Positions 29,996-39,606 of a DNA stretch of 58,276 nt are shown here, piece after piece (position 1 is the stretch's first letter; every line of letters begins with the position of its first letter). Source of the DNA: Bacteroidales bacterium (GTDB taxonomy: Bacteria > Bacteroidota > Bacteroidia > Bacteroidales > UBA12077); contig JAKSCO010000207.1 in assembly GCA_022360575.1 (NCBI GenBank), positions 1-58,276 of the forward strand. Direction: 5' to 3'. Made by a program: the position numbers and the translations under genes. The notes under the pieces are model-generated. The model worked only from the letters and a program-made list of their open reading frames with translations. It was not told the DNA's origin and made no database searches.

Positions 29996-30030
29996 TAAAA
30001 AGAGCTGCTTTAGTAAATTTAAAACAGCTC
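29996..30030 (-). terminator. Intrinsic terminator of the PBP1A gene
   Basis: GAGCTG (30003-30008) pairs with CAGCTC (30025-30030). On the minus strand the stem is followed by a T-run (A-run at 29997-30001). Confidence 0.7.
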
Positions 30031-30055
30031 ATTAAAATCGGATAAATTTCGTTAT

Positions 30056-32413
30056 TTAAAAGAATTCGTCGTTGAATTCGTTATTGTTCTTGCGTTTTTC
30101 TAATTTATCACAATCGAGCTGAATCGAGAAATTAAGAGGTTCTTCAAATTCGTCTTCGTTTGTAATATTTAAAGTTGAATCGTTGTATACTTTTTGCATA
30201 TAAAGTCCAAAAATAGGTAAGGCCATATTGTGTCCCCCTCCAAGACCCAAGTTTTTGAAGTGAATGCTTCTGTCTTCACCTCCAGTCCATACACCAGAAA
30301 CCAGATTGGGTGTTACACCCATAAACCAACCATCAGAATGATTTTGTGTAGTTCCTGTTTTTCCTCCTATTTGGTTCATCAATTGATATTTCCATCGCAG
30401 TCGTCGACCCGAGCCTTTTTTTACTACGTTTCGTAATAACGAGGTCATTAAGTAAGCAGTTTGTTCGCTAATAGCCTCTTCTTTTGCCGATGTAAAAGTA
30501 GCCAGTACATTTCCGTTTTTATCTTCGATCCGTGTAACAACCATAGGTGTTGAGTGTACCCCTTTATTCGAAAACGTAGAATATGCACTAACCATCTCGA
30601 AAAGCGAAATATCTGATGTTCCCAAAAATATTGATGGAACAGGATCGATTTTACTTGAAACACCCATTTTACGCATAACATCAATTACCGATTCTGGATT
30701 AAATTGTTTTATTAACCAAGCAGAGATAAAGTTTACCGAATTAGCTAATCCCCATTCTAACGTAACCATTTTTCCATCACGACTCGATGGTCCTGAGTTT
30801 TTCGGAGTCCAAGTAGTATCGTTAATCATAAAAGTACTCGGAACATTCGGAACCTTATGACAAGGCGAGTAGCCTTCTTGCATTGCAAGTGTATATAAAA
30901 AAGGTTTTATAGTTGAGCCTACTTGTCGTTTGGCTAATGTAACCTGATCATATTTAAAGTGTTTAAAGTTAGGTCCTCCTACGTAGGCTTTTACATGTCC
31001 GTTGTGTGGATCTATCGAAACAAAACCTGCTCGTAAATATTTTTTGTAATACAATAGCGAGTCTAATGGCGTCATTACTGTATCTACATCTCCTTTCCAC
31101 GAAAAAACAGTCATTTTTACAGGTTTCTGGAATCGTGCCAGAATAGAATCTTTCGAAAATCCAGCTCTTTTTAACAATCTATATCTTTCGGTTCGACGTA
31201 TTCCTAAATAAATAATATTATCTAATTCTGATTTCGAAAAATCCTGAGAATATGGAGCATTTGGATTTTTCACTTGTTCTCTATCAAAACTTACTTGTAG
31301 ATCTTTAGATAAATGTTTGGTCATAGCTTCTTCTGCATATGTTTGCATTCTCGAATCTACAGTTGTATATATCTTTAATCCATCTCTGTATAAATTATAA
31401 GGAGTTCCGTCAGGTTTTAAGTTTTTAGAACACCATCCAAATAATGGATCATTGATCCATCTAAGCGAATCTTGCTTGTAATGTTGTTTTAAGTAATAGT
31501 GTTTCGGATTAGGTTCTTTCTTATTTAACGAAAGTCTTAAGTATTCTCTAAAATAAGTAGCTAAACCTTCGTTGTGGTTCTGTATTTTGTAGGTTAACTT
31601 TATAGGCGATGCATTTAACGAGTCAAACTCTTCTTTCGAAAGATAATCGTATTTATGCATTTGAGCTAAAACAGTTCCCCTACGTTTCTTCGACCTTTCT
31701 GGGTTTCGTACCGGATTATAATAACTAGGGGCTTTAAGTAAACCTACTAAAAGAGCTGCTTCTTCAACATTTAAATCTTTAGGTGTTTTATTAAAGAATG
31801 TTTTGGCTGCCGATTTAATACCAAAAGAATTACCCCCAAATGCAACAGTATTCAGATACATTGCTAGAATTTCGTTTTTAGTATAGTTCTTTTCGAGTTT
31901 TATTGCTGTAACCCATTCTTTAAATTTCGACAAACCTAAATTAATTTTCCTTTTAATCGCGCTTTTATATGTTGTAGTATCTCTTGGGAATAAATTTTTT
32001 GCTAATTGTTGGGTAATTGTACTACCTCCTCCCGATCCGCTTTTGTTCATTAAAATGGTGTAAACCAAAACACGCCCTAAACCTCTAGCATCAATACCCG
32101 AATGTTTGCTAAATCGGATATCTTCTGTTGCTATAAGAGCATTAACCATATTTGGCGAAAGCTCGTTATAATTAACATACGATCTGTTCTGATAAAAATA
32201 ATTTCCGAGTAAAACACCATCAGCCGAATAAATCTCAGATGCTATATTGTTTTCAGGATTTTCTAACTCTTCAAATGTTGGCATTTCTCCAAAAAATTCG
32301 AGAGAAATTAACGTAAATAATAAAATAATCGTAAAAACAGGGATCGAAAAAAGAACCCAAAATAATCTTAAATAAAATTTTGTTGTAAATTTATATTTGT
32401 CCATAATGCTCAT
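30056..32413 (-). CDS. Penicillin-binding protein 1A, bifunctional peptidoglycan synthase
   Basis: 785 residues; an alternative start is the Met at residue 4. One N-terminal membrane anchor (~14-35) is followed by a GT51 glycosyltransferase domain (ATEDIRFSKHSGIDARGLGR ~93-112; GGSTITQQLAKNLF; KNEILAMYLNTVAFGGNSFGI). A transpeptidase domain follows with the Ser-x-x-Lys nucleophile VGSTIKPF (~500), SVNF and GGKTGTTQNHSDGWFMG. It builds and cross-links peptidoglycan at the inner membrane. The C-terminal tail is Asn/Glu-rich. It is divergent from topA across a 113-bp promoter region. Confidence 0.95.
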   Translation of the reverse strand: MSIMDKYKFTTKFYLRLFWVLFSIPVFTIILLFTLISLEFFGEMPTFEELENPENNIASEIYSADGVLLGNYFYQNRSYVNYNELSPNMVNALIATEDIRFSKHSGIDARGLGRVLVYTILMNKSGSGGGSTITQQLAKNLFPRDTTTYKSAIKRKINLGLSKFKEWVTAIKLEKNYTKNEILAMYLNTVAFGGNSFGIKSAAKTFFNKTPKDLNVEEAALLVGLLKAPSYYNPVRNPERSKKRRGTVLAQMHKYDYLSKEEFDSLNASPIKLTYKIQNHNEGLATYFREYLRLSLNKKEPNPKHYYLKQHYKQDSLRWINDPLFGWCSKNLKPDGTPYNLYRDGLKIYTTVDSRMQTYAEEAMTKHLSKDLQVSFDREQVKNPNAPYSQDFSKSELDNIIYLGIRRTERYRLLKRAGFSKDSILARFQKPVKMTVFSWKGDVDTVMTPLDSLLYYKKYLRAGFVSIDPHNGHVKAYVGGPNFKHFKYDQVTLAKRQVGSTIKPFLYTLAMQEGYSPCHKVPNVPSTFMINDTTWTPKNSGPSSRDGKMVTLEWGLANSVNFISAWLIKQFNPESVIDVMRKMGVSSKIDPVPSIFLGTSDISLFEMVSAYSTFSNKGVHSTPMVVTRIEDKNGNVLATFTSAKEEAISEQTAYLMTSLLRNVVKKGSGRRLRWKYQLMNQIGGKTGTTQNHSDGWFMGVTPNLVSGVWTGGEDRSIHFKNLGLGGGHNMALPIFGLYMQKVYNDSTLNITNEDEFEEPLNFSIQLDCDKLEKRKNNNEFNDEFF

Positions 32414-32458
32414 TTTCGCTTGGATGTAAAATTAATAAATAATATTTAATTCAAAATT

Positions 32459-32490
32459 TTGAACTAAGAATACTATTTGTATTAATTTTG
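32459..32490 (+). promoter_or_regulatory. Bacteroidota-type promoter for topA
   Basis: TTG at 32459-32461 and TAATTTTG at 32483-32490, spacing 21. It ends 36 bases before the topA ATG. Confidence 0.6.
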
Positions 32491-32526
32491 CCCCTGTTTA
32501 AACGAATTCGTCAAAAGAAATATTTC

Positions 32527-34887
32527 ATGATAGAGAATTTAGTTATAGTTGAGTCACCTGCAAAAGCAAAAACGATAGAAAAGTTTTTAGGTAAAGATTT
32601 TCAAGTAAAATCAAGCTTTGGTCACATAAGAGATTTAGCTAAAAAGAACCTCGGAATTGACATCGATGACAATTACAAACCACAGTATATTGTTCCTGAT
32701 GACAAAAAAAATGTTGTAAAAGAATTAAAAAAAATAGTTAAAGAAGCAAATGTTGTTTGGCTGGCTTCCGATGAAGACCGCGAAGGAGAAGCTATTGCTT
32801 GGCATTTGATGAAAGAACTAAAATTGGATCCAAAAACAACAAAACGAATTGTTTTTCATGAAATTACCAAAGAAGCAATTCAGAATGCAATTAAAAGTCC
32901 TCGATTAATAGACGAAAGCTTAGTTAATGCACAACAAGCAAGACGAATTTTAGATCGATTAGTAGGTTTTGAATTATCACCTGTGTTGTGGAAAAAAGTT
33001 AAACCATCTCTATCTGCCGGACGAGTACAATCTGTTGCTGTAAAGTTATTGGTTGAGCGCGAACGAGAGATAATGAAATTTAAAAGTGAATCGTATTTTA
33101 AAATAAATGCAACTTTTAATACATCTCAAAATAAAGAATTAAAGGCAGAATTGTCTAGCCGTTTAAATTCATTAAAAGAAACCGACGAATTTGTAGAGCG
33201 ATGTAAGTCGGCATCGTATTCTGTTGCTAGTGTCGTAAAAAAACCAGGGAAAAAATCTCCTGCAGCTCCATTTACAACATCTACTCTGCAACAAGAAGCA
33301 AGTCGTAAGCTTGGTTTTTCTGTTGGGCAAACAATGTCTATTGCTCAAAAATTATATGAATCAGGTAAGATTACCTATATGAGAACCGACTCAGTAAATC
33401 TGTCGAATACAGCATTAGAAGCAGCTCAGAAAGTAATAACCCAAGAGTTCGGAGATAAATATTTTAAAACAAGAAAGTACAAAACAAAATCGAAAGGAGC
33501 TCAAGAAGCTCACGAAGCTATTCGTCCTACTTTTATAGAAAAACAACAAATTTCAGGTTCCGATAGAGAAAAAAAGCTTTATGATTTGATTTGGAAAAGA
33601 ACAGTTGCTTCTCAAATGAGTGATGCTCAATTAGAGAAAACGACTATAAACATAGATATATCTAACGACGAACATCGATTTGTTGCTACTGGCGAAGTTC
33701 TTAAATTCGAAGGATTCCTTAAAGTATATATCGAATCAACCGATGATGAACACGAAGAAGAAATAAAAGGTTTGTTACCGAAAGTTGTCGAAGGCGAAAA
33801 TGTAAACTATAATGTAATTCAGGCATTAGAGAGATTTACTCATCACCCTCCACGATATACTGAGGCGAGTTTGGTGAAAAAACTCGAAGAGCTAGGTATT
33901 GGACGACCATCTACTTATGCCCCAACAATCTCTACAATACAAAATAGAGGTTATGTGGTAAAAGAAGAAAGACCCGGAACAGAAAGAAAATATACTGCTA
34001 TTTTATTAGAGAATAGTGAGATAAAAAAAGAAACAAGAACAGAAATTACCGGTGCCGAGAAAAATAAACTATTTCCTAACGATATAGGAATGGTGGTTAA
34101 TGATTTCTTAAATGAGCATTTCGCAGATATATTAAATTATAATTTTACCGCTTCGGTAGAGCAAGAGTTTGATGAGATAGCTAACGGAAGATTAATTTGG
34201 ACTGAGATGATAAATAAATTTTACCGTCCATTTCATGATACCGTTGAAAATACTCTAGAAACATCTACTCGAAGTGTTGGTGAAAGAGATTTAGGATCAG
34301 ACCCAACCACGGGTCGACCCGTTTCGGTTAAAATAGGGCCTTATGGTCCAATGGTTCAGTTAGGGTTAAAAGATGATGAGGAAAAACCTAAATTTGCATC
34401 TTTGCAAAGAGGTCAACACATTGAAACAATAACAATTGAAGAAGCTTTAGAGTTATTTAAGCTTCCTAGAGATTTAGGTTTGTACGAAGATAAAAAAGTT
34501 GTTGTTGCTATTGGTCGGTTTGGGCCTTATGTTCGTCATGATTCTAAATTTGTTTCTCTAAAAAAAGAAGATGATCCTTATAAGATAGAACTAGATAGAG
34601 CAATTGTCCTGATTGAAGAAAAAAGAGAAAAAGATCGACAGAAATTTATTAAGTCGTTCGAAGAAGAACCCGAATTACAGATCTTAAATGGACGTTGGGG
34701 TCCATATGTATCTTATAAAAAGAAAAATTATAAAATACCAAAAGATATTGTTGCTGCTGATTTAACCTTAGAAGCTTGTATGGATATTATTAATAATTCA
34801 GCAACGGATAAGAAAAAGACTAAGAAAACAGTAAAAAAAACAACAACTAAAGCTAAAGCAACTAAGAAAACAACAAAAAAGAAATAA
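32527..34887 (+). CDS. topA: DNA topoisomerase I (type IA)
   Basis: 786 residues from ATG 32527; upstream in-frame codons add a non-homologous piece and overlap the promoter. Relaxes negative supercoils. TOPRIM domain: LVIVESPAKAKTIEKFLG and WLASDEDREGEAIAWHLM. The active-site Tyr lies in GKITYMRTDSVNLS (~300). Later PPRYTEASLVKKLEELGIGRPSTYA is diagnostic. Instead of zinc fingers the C-terminal region has repeated GPYGP-type modules (KIGPYGPMVQLG, AIGRFGPYVRHD, GRWGPYVSYK), ending in a Lys/Thr-rich tail. The next gene begins 10 bases downstream; topA leads into the T9SS block as in other Bacteroidota. Confidence 0.97.
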   Translation: MIENLVIVESPAKAKTIEKFLGKDFQVKSSFGHIRDLAKKNLGIDIDDNYKPQYIVPDDKKNVVKELKKIVKEANVVWLASDEDREGEAIAWHLMKELKLDPKTTKRIVFHEITKEAIQNAIKSPRLIDESLVNAQQARRILDRLVGFELSPVLWKKVKPSLSAGRVQSVAVKLLVEREREIMKFKSESYFKINATFNTSQNKELKAELSSRLNSLKETDEFVERCKSASYSVASVVKKPGKKSPAAPFTTSTLQQEASRKLGFSVGQTMSIAQKLYESGKITYMRTDSVNLSNTALEAAQKVITQEFGDKYFKTRKYKTKSKGAQEAHEAIRPTFIEKQQISGSDREKKLYDLIWKRTVASQMSDAQLEKTTINIDISNDEHRFVATGEVLKFEGFLKVYIESTDDEHEEEIKGLLPKVVEGENVNYNVIQALERFTHHPPRYTEASLVKKLEELGIGRPSTYAPTISTIQNRGYVVKEERPGTERKYTAILLENSEIKKETRTEITGAEKNKLFPNDIGMVVNDFLNEHFADILNYNFTASVEQEFDEIANGRLIWTEMINKFYRPFHDTVENTLETSTRSVGERDLGSDPTTGRPVSVKIGPYGPMVQLGLKDDEEKPKFASLQRGQHIETITIEEALELFKLPRDLGLYEDKKVVVAIGRFGPYVRHDSKFVSLKKEDDPYKIELDRAIVLIEEKREKDRQKFIKSFEEEPELQILNGRWGPYVSYKKKNYKIPKDIVAADLTLEACMDIINNSATDKKKTKKTVKKTTTKAKATKKTTKKK

Positions 34888-34897
34888 TCTCAGGTAA

Positions 34898-36067
34898 ATG
34901 AATCTAAATGAATATTTCGACCCTGTTGATATAAATATAGATAGTATAAAAAGAAAATATACTAGTCTTGAATATCAGATGTATGGCAATGTTGCAATAC
35001 ACACATCAAATAATCCGATAAAAGATATCGAAGATTATGAGGTTGTCATATTAGGTGTTGTTGATAGAGATTCAAGTACATTAAATAATTTAGAACAAGG
35101 ATTAGCGCGTATAAGAGAATTCTTTTATAGTTTAAGCTACTTCGAAAATTATCCTAAGATTTGTGATCTTGGAAACTTGAAAAAAGGTAAAACCAGTAAT
35201 GATAACCTTATCGGTCTTCGGGATGTTCTAATAGAGTTGAAATCTCTTAATATTTTACCTATTATCATAGGTGATTCTGAGAAAATAATTTATCCGAATT
35301 ATTTAGCGAATAAAGAACCTAAGAAGAAGGTTAATCTTGTTTCAATAGATAGTAATATTGATTTATATAAAGATTCCGAAAATAAAGAAATTCAATCTCC
35401 TTTATGGAAAGTTCTTATTGATGAAAAAGACTCTTTGTTTTCTTTTACAAATGTGGGTTATCAAACACATTTTGTGAGTAATAAAACAATTCGATTTTTG
35501 TCCGAAAATTTGCATAGTTTTTATCGACTAGGATATATTCGGAGTAAAATGAAAGATGTAGAACCTATATTTAGAGATGCCGATATTATAGGTTTAAATA
35601 TTTCTTCGGTTCGTCAATCAGAAGCTTTAGGGCAAGCCTATCCTTCTCCGAATGGTTTTTATGGAGAGGAAATTTGTCAATTAGCCAGATATGCAGGGAT
35701 GAGTGCTCGTCTTTCGTCTTTTGGTGTTTTCGATTATCTCAATAGCATTGATTTGAATAATCAAACAGCGCATTTGATTGCTCAAATAATATGGTATTTT
35801 ATTAATGGCTTTGTTAATAAAAAGATAGAGAGTCCGTTGAAGAATAAAGATCATTGTAAGAAATTTATCGTAAATCTGGATACATTCGAGTATGAATTGA
35901 TTTTCTACAAAAGTGAAGAAACAGAGCGATGGTGGATGGAAATACCCTCATTTAAAACAAGTGTTGCTAAAAACTTACTGGTAGCATGTACGTTATCCGA
36001 TTATCAAAATGCAAGCAATGGAGATATCCCCGAACGTTGGTTAAAAGTATTTCAGAAAATTAACTAA
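34898..36067 (+). CDS. Arginase/formimidoylglutamase-family protein with lost metal site
   Basis: 389 residues with the ureohydrolase fold pattern, but the catalytic manganese ligands are substituted. The usual GG(D/G)H motif reads GDSE (125-128, His to Ser). The usual DAHxD reads DSNID (151-155, His to Asn, both Asp kept). The usual SxDxDxxDP reads LNISSV (Asn234, Ser236). A catalytically active hydrolase is therefore unlikely. This gene lies between topA and porP-gldKLMN, a neighbourhood that I recall from several Bacteroidota, where annotations call it formimidoylglutamase. A structural or regulatory role connected with type IX secretion is possible but unproven. Confidence 0.8.
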   Translation: MNLNEYFDPVDINIDSIKRKYTSLEYQMYGNVAIHTSNNPIKDIEDYEVVILGVVDRDSSTLNNLEQGLARIREFFYSLSYFENYPKICDLGNLKKGKTSNDNLIGLRDVLIELKSLNILPIIIGDSEKIIYPNYLANKEPKKKVNLVSIDSNIDLYKDSENKEIQSPLWKVLIDEKDSLFSFTNVGYQTHFVSNKTIRFLSENLHSFYRLGYIRSKMKDVEPIFRDADIIGLNISSVRQSEALGQAYPSPNGFYGEEICQLARYAGMSARLSSFGVFDYLNSIDLNNQTAHLIAQIIWYFINGFVNKKIESPLKNKDHCKKFIVNLDTFEYELIFYKSEETERWWMEIPSFKTSVAKNLLVACTLSDYQNASNGDIPERWLKVFQKIN

Positions 36068-36191
36068 AATTTCAAACAAAGAAGTAACCTTATCCCTTTT
36101 CAAGAGTATAACACATTGTGTTTTTAGTAGAGCCTATGGAAACATTTAAATGTTTCTAAAATTTGTATAGGAACATATTTTTTGTTTATTT

Positions 36192-36199
36192 TACCTTTG
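36192..36199 (+). promoter_or_regulatory. -7-like element upstream of porP
   Basis: TACCTTTG fits TAnnTTTG and lies 36 bases before the porP ATG. No well-spaced -33 TTG was found. The 168-base gap before porP suggests that the T9SS genes have their own promoter. Confidence 0.4.
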
Positions 36200-36235
36200 G
36201 TAAATGACAAATATAATTGAGGAATGCTATAAAAT

Positions 36236-37192
36236 ATGAAAAAACAAATATTTTTTCTTAAAATTTTTATTACACTGACTATGGGGGTGTTTGCACAGCA
36301 AGAATCGCAATATAGTCAAAGTACATATACTCAATTATTAGCTAATCCTGCATATGCTGGTAGCGACGGACGCATTTGTGCTTTTGCTACACAACGATTA
36401 CAATGGGTTGGAGCCTTTTCTAAAGGAGCTCCACAAGTAACAGCCTTTAATGTTGATGCGGGAATAAAAAAGTTTGGGTTAGGTATTTCTATTGAAAATG
36501 ATGTTCTGGGGTTTGAACAAGACTTAAAAGCTAATCTGTCTTTAGCATATAAATTCTCTTTAGGAAAAGGAGACTTGAGGTTAGGACTGAAGTGGGGTAT
36601 TGTTAACTCAACGATAGATGCCGATTGGAAAGTTGCTGACGGTAGTGATGCTTCATCAGATCCAGCGATTCCTATTGCAGGGAAAGCATCTGATTTAAAT
36701 TTTTTAGATTTTGGATTTGGAGTTTACTATAAAGCAGATGGTTTATATTTAGGAATTTCTTCAACACATATATTAGAATCTGAGCTTGAATTTGATCGAG
36801 ATCAAGAAGGGACTTCTAAAACAGTAATGCCAGTCAAAAGACACTATTATATTATGGCTGGTTATAATATTCCATTTACCAATCCATTGTTAGAATTTAA
36901 GCCAAGTATATTTGTTCAGTCTGATGGCTTAAAAACGCAATTATCTTTTACTGGGTTAGTTGAATACAATAAAAAGCTATGGGGAGGCGTTTCTTTAAGA
37001 ACAGATAAAGCTGTTATAGGAATTTTTGGTGTTAAATTGTTTAAGTGGGTAGATGTAAGTTATTCTTATGACTTTGTAGTTTCAGATATAAAAGAATATA
37101 ATGAAGGAACACACGAAATAGTTATGGGATTTGCATTAGATGTAAAAAGAGATAAGACACCCGAGAAATATAAGAGTATTAGATTTTTATAA
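36236..37192 (+). CDS. porP: PorP/SprF family type IX secretion outer-membrane protein
   Basis: 318 residues. A signal peptide (residues ~1-20, ending GVFAQ) is followed by SQYSQSTYTQLLANPAYAGSDGR, the family hallmark, and RLQWVGAFSKGAPQVTAFNVD. The rest alternates as an outer-membrane beta-barrel (KFGLGISIENDVLGF, LDFGFGVYYKADGLYLGISS) and ends with DVKRDKTPEKYKSIRFL. PorP-type proteins pair with the T9SS machinery or with adhesin secretion. As in Porphyromonas gingivalis it directly precedes gldK/porK (gap 62 bases). Confidence 0.92.
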   Translation: MKKQIFFLKIFITLTMGVFAQQESQYSQSTYTQLLANPAYAGSDGRICAFATQRLQWVGAFSKGAPQVTAFNVDAGIKKFGLGISIENDVLGFEQDLKANLSLAYKFSLGKGDLRLGLKWGIVNSTIDADWKVADGSDASSDPAIPIAGKASDLNFLDFGFGVYYKADGLYLGISSTHILESELEFDRDQEGTSKTVMPVKRHYYIMAGYNIPFTNPLLEFKPSIFVQSDGLKTQLSFTGLVEYNKKLWGGVSLRTDKAVIGIFGVKLFKWVDVSYSYDFVVSDIKEYNEGTHEIVMGFALDVKRDKTPEKYKSIRFL

Positions 37193-37254
37193 ATCTTATA
37201 ATATTAAATTGAAGAATTATTGTTATTTTGCATAAATAAATATTTTTATATATC

Positions 37255-38580
37255 ATGAAAAAATTACTTGTTGTTGGGTTTTTATTAATATTTTCTTTCA
37301 GCTGCCGCAATTATAATGCGGGAGAACTGACTGGAGTTTCTGGAAGAAAGGGGTGGTTTGAATCGATGCCCTTTGGTATGGTTTTTCTTCCTCATGGTAG
37401 TTTTAATATGGGACCTAGCGATCAAGATGTATCTTGGGCTATGAATTCTTTTTCAAGAACAGTTACTGTAGATGCTTTTTGGATGGATGCTACAGAAATA
37501 ACTAATAACGAGTATAGACAGTTTGTATATTACGTTAGAGATTCTATAATGAGAAGAAAGTTAGGTGAATCAATTGAAGAGTTTTTAATTTCAGAAGATG
37601 AGTTTGGAAATCCGATTGAACCTCCAATAATTGATTGGGATACAGAAATTGATTTTTCTGATGAAGAACAATCTGAAATATTAGATGAGTTATATTTAGC
37701 TCAACATGAACGCTTCTATGGAAGAAAGGAAATTGATACACGGAAATTAATGTTTGAATATTATCGTGTTGATATGCAGCAAGCTGCCAAAAAATCTAAT
37801 CGTTACAATTTTGATACAAAGGAATATACAGGGACTATAATTAATGCTCAAGGAGAACAAGTTGATGTTGAAGATCGTTCTGCATTTATTTTACGAGATG
37901 TAATTAATGTTTACCCAGATACATTATGTTGGATAAGTGACTTTACTTATTCGTTTAATGAACCCTATACTAATATGTACTTTTGCCATCCAGCTTATGA
38001 TGATTATCCTGTTGTTGGAGTTAATTGGAAACAAGCAAGAGCATTTTGTGTATACAGAACACAGTATTTAAATGGGTTTTTACAAAAAGCAGGCGAAGGT
38101 TTTGTTCAAGATTATAGATTACCTTCTGAAGCTGAGTGGGAATATGCAGCAAGAGGAAATTTAGATTTATCAATGTATCCTTGGGGTGGAATGTATACAA
38201 GAAATAAAGAAGGATGCTTTTTAGCAAATTTTAAACCATTAAGAGGTAATTATATTGATGATGGAGGTTTACTGCCCATAAAAGTTGGGACTTATGCTCC
38301 TAATGAATATGGATTATTTGATATGGCAGGGAATGTTGCAGAATGGACTTCAAATTCGTTTGATGAATCTGCTTATAGCTTTATGCATGATATGAATCCT
38401 GATTATAGATATGAAGCTTTGCCTGATGACCCTGTTTCAATGAAAAGGAAAGTTGTTAGAGGTGGTTCTTGGAAAGATATTGGTTATTATTTACAAAATG
38501 GAACAAGAACTTATGAATTTCAGGATTCGTCGAAATCTTTCATTGGTTTTCGTTGTGTGAGATCATATTTAGGTACATAA
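37255..38580 (+). CDS. gldK: Type IX secretion ring lipoprotein GldK (PorK)
   Basis: 441 residues. The signal peptide ends in the lipobox FSFSC (Cys at ~17), so it is lipid anchored to the outer membrane. The main domain is of the formylglycine-generating-enzyme/SUMF1 fold: FLPHGSFNMGPSDQD, VDAFWMDATEITNNEYRQFV, YPVVGVNWKQARAFCVYRT, YRLPSEAEWEYAARGN, YGLFDMAGNVAEWTSNSF and KVVRGGSWKD. In GldK/PorK this fold is structural. It forms the periplasmic ring with GldN. A 100-residue acidic insert (EDEFGNPIEPP, EIDFSDEEQSE) is also typical of PorK. First of the gldKLMN set. Confidence 0.96.
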   Translation: MKKLLVVGFLLIFSFSCRNYNAGELTGVSGRKGWFESMPFGMVFLPHGSFNMGPSDQDVSWAMNSFSRTVTVDAFWMDATEITNNEYRQFVYYVRDSIMRRKLGESIEEFLISEDEFGNPIEPPIIDWDTEIDFSDEEQSEILDELYLAQHERFYGRKEIDTRKLMFEYYRVDMQQAAKKSNRYNFDTKEYTGTIINAQGEQVDVEDRSAFILRDVINVYPDTLCWISDFTYSFNEPYTNMYFCHPAYDDYPVVGVNWKQARAFCVYRTQYLNGFLQKAGEGFVQDYRLPSEAEWEYAARGNLDLSMYPWGGMYTRNKEGCFLANFKPLRGNYIDDGGLLPIKVGTYAPNEYGLFDMAGNVAEWTSNSFDESAYSFMHDMNPDYRYEALPDDPVSMKRKVVRGGSWKDIGYYLQNGTRTYEFQDSSKSFIGFRCVRSYLGT

Positions 38581-38618
38581 ACTTGTAAAGGTTATTTATA
38601 AATTAAAAGTTTTGCGTT

Positions 38619-39581
38619 ATGATTAATATGTCAGAAATAGTACAAAGTTCCGGTTGGAAAAATGTAATGGCTAAGTTGTATGGTATTGGAGCAGCCGTTG
38701 TTATTTTAGGAGCTTTATTTAAAATAATGCACTGGCCTATGGCCTCAACAATGTTAATTGCAGGTATGGGAACAGAAGTTATAATATTCTTCTTTTCTGC
38801 TTTTGAACCAATGCATGAAGAGTTTGATTGGACTCTAGTATATCCTGAACTGGCAGGAATCCAAGATGATGGAGAATTTCCTGTAGCTTCACCTAGAGTT
38901 GAAAGATCGTCTGGTGGAGGTTTTTCTAAGTTTGATGAAATGTTAGAACATGCTGATATAGCTCCTGAATTATTTGAACAATTAGGAGTCGGATTAAAAA
39001 ATCTAAACCAAACAACACAAAACTTAGCTAATGTTGCAGATGCTGCTAATGCTACAAATCAATTTGTAGATAATATTCAAGCTGCCTCAGAATCAGTTTC
39101 TTCAATGGCAGAATCTTATGGGAACTCAACAGGAAAATTAGGTGATTCTGTTGAGAGATTAGTTGGGTCGTATAATGAATCTGCAGATTTAATGGAACAA
39201 TCAGGAAAAGCTATTGCTGATCAAATCTCTGTGGTTAGTGAAGGTTTCTTGGAAAATTACAAATCGATTGAAGAAAAAATCCAAGCTAATACAGAGCTTA
39301 TTGCTGTTGGGAATCAGTCTTATAATGAAAAATTAGAAACTTTAAATAAGAATTTGTCAGCATTAAATTCTGTTTATGAACTTCAATTACAAAATACAAG
39401 TAAACATGTTGAATCTTCTAAAGATTTGTTAGAAGATATGAATAACATTGTTGGTAATCTAAAAAATTCAGTCAGTGAAACAAATGTATATAGAGATGAA
39501 ATAGCTAAATTAAATGAAAATTTAGCGGCATTAAATAATGTTTATGGCAATATGTTGTCTGCAATGAATTTTAGTAAATAA
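38619..39581 (+). CDS. gldL: Type IX secretion motor protein GldL (PorL)
   Basis: 320 residues; the start may be Met1 or Met4. Two N-terminal transmembrane helices (about 20-37 and 43-60) carry the charged residues typical of the proton-driven GldLM motor: Lys35 and His38 near the end of helix 1 and Glu53 inside helix 2 (GMGTEVIIFF). The remaining ~260 residues are cytoplasmic, Gln/Asn/Ser-rich and coiled-coil-like (repeating LGDSVERLVGSYNES, LNKNLSALNSVYELQL). GldL forms the stator pentamer around GldM and powers secretion. Gaps of 38 and 25 bases to its neighbours place it in the operon. Confidence 0.95.
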   Translation: MINMSEIVQSSGWKNVMAKLYGIGAAVVILGALFKIMHWPMASTMLIAGMGTEVIIFFFSAFEPMHEEFDWTLVYPELAGIQDDGEFPVASPRVERSSGGGFSKFDEMLEHADIAPELFEQLGVGLKNLNQTTQNLANVADAANATNQFVDNIQAASESVSSMAESYGNSTGKLGDSVERLVGSYNESADLMEQSGKAIADQISVVSEGFLENYKSIEEKIQANTELIAVGNQSYNEKLETLNKNLSALNSVYELQLQNTSKHVESSKDLLEDMNNIVGNLKNSVSETNVYRDEIAKLNENLAALNNVYGNMLSAMNFSK

Positions 39582-39606
39582 AGCTTTGTATAGAAAAAAA
39601 TAGGTT

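Noticed and set aside
28969..30055. Possible tRNA, SRP RNA or insertion sequence remnant in the long gap
   Set aside because: No cloverleaf, SRP apical motif, transposase fragment or terminal inverted repeat could be found by eye.
32488..32526. Upstream start for topA
   Set aside because: It begins inside the promoter region (TAATTTTG ends at 32490); the conserved TOPRIM start follows the ATG at 32527.
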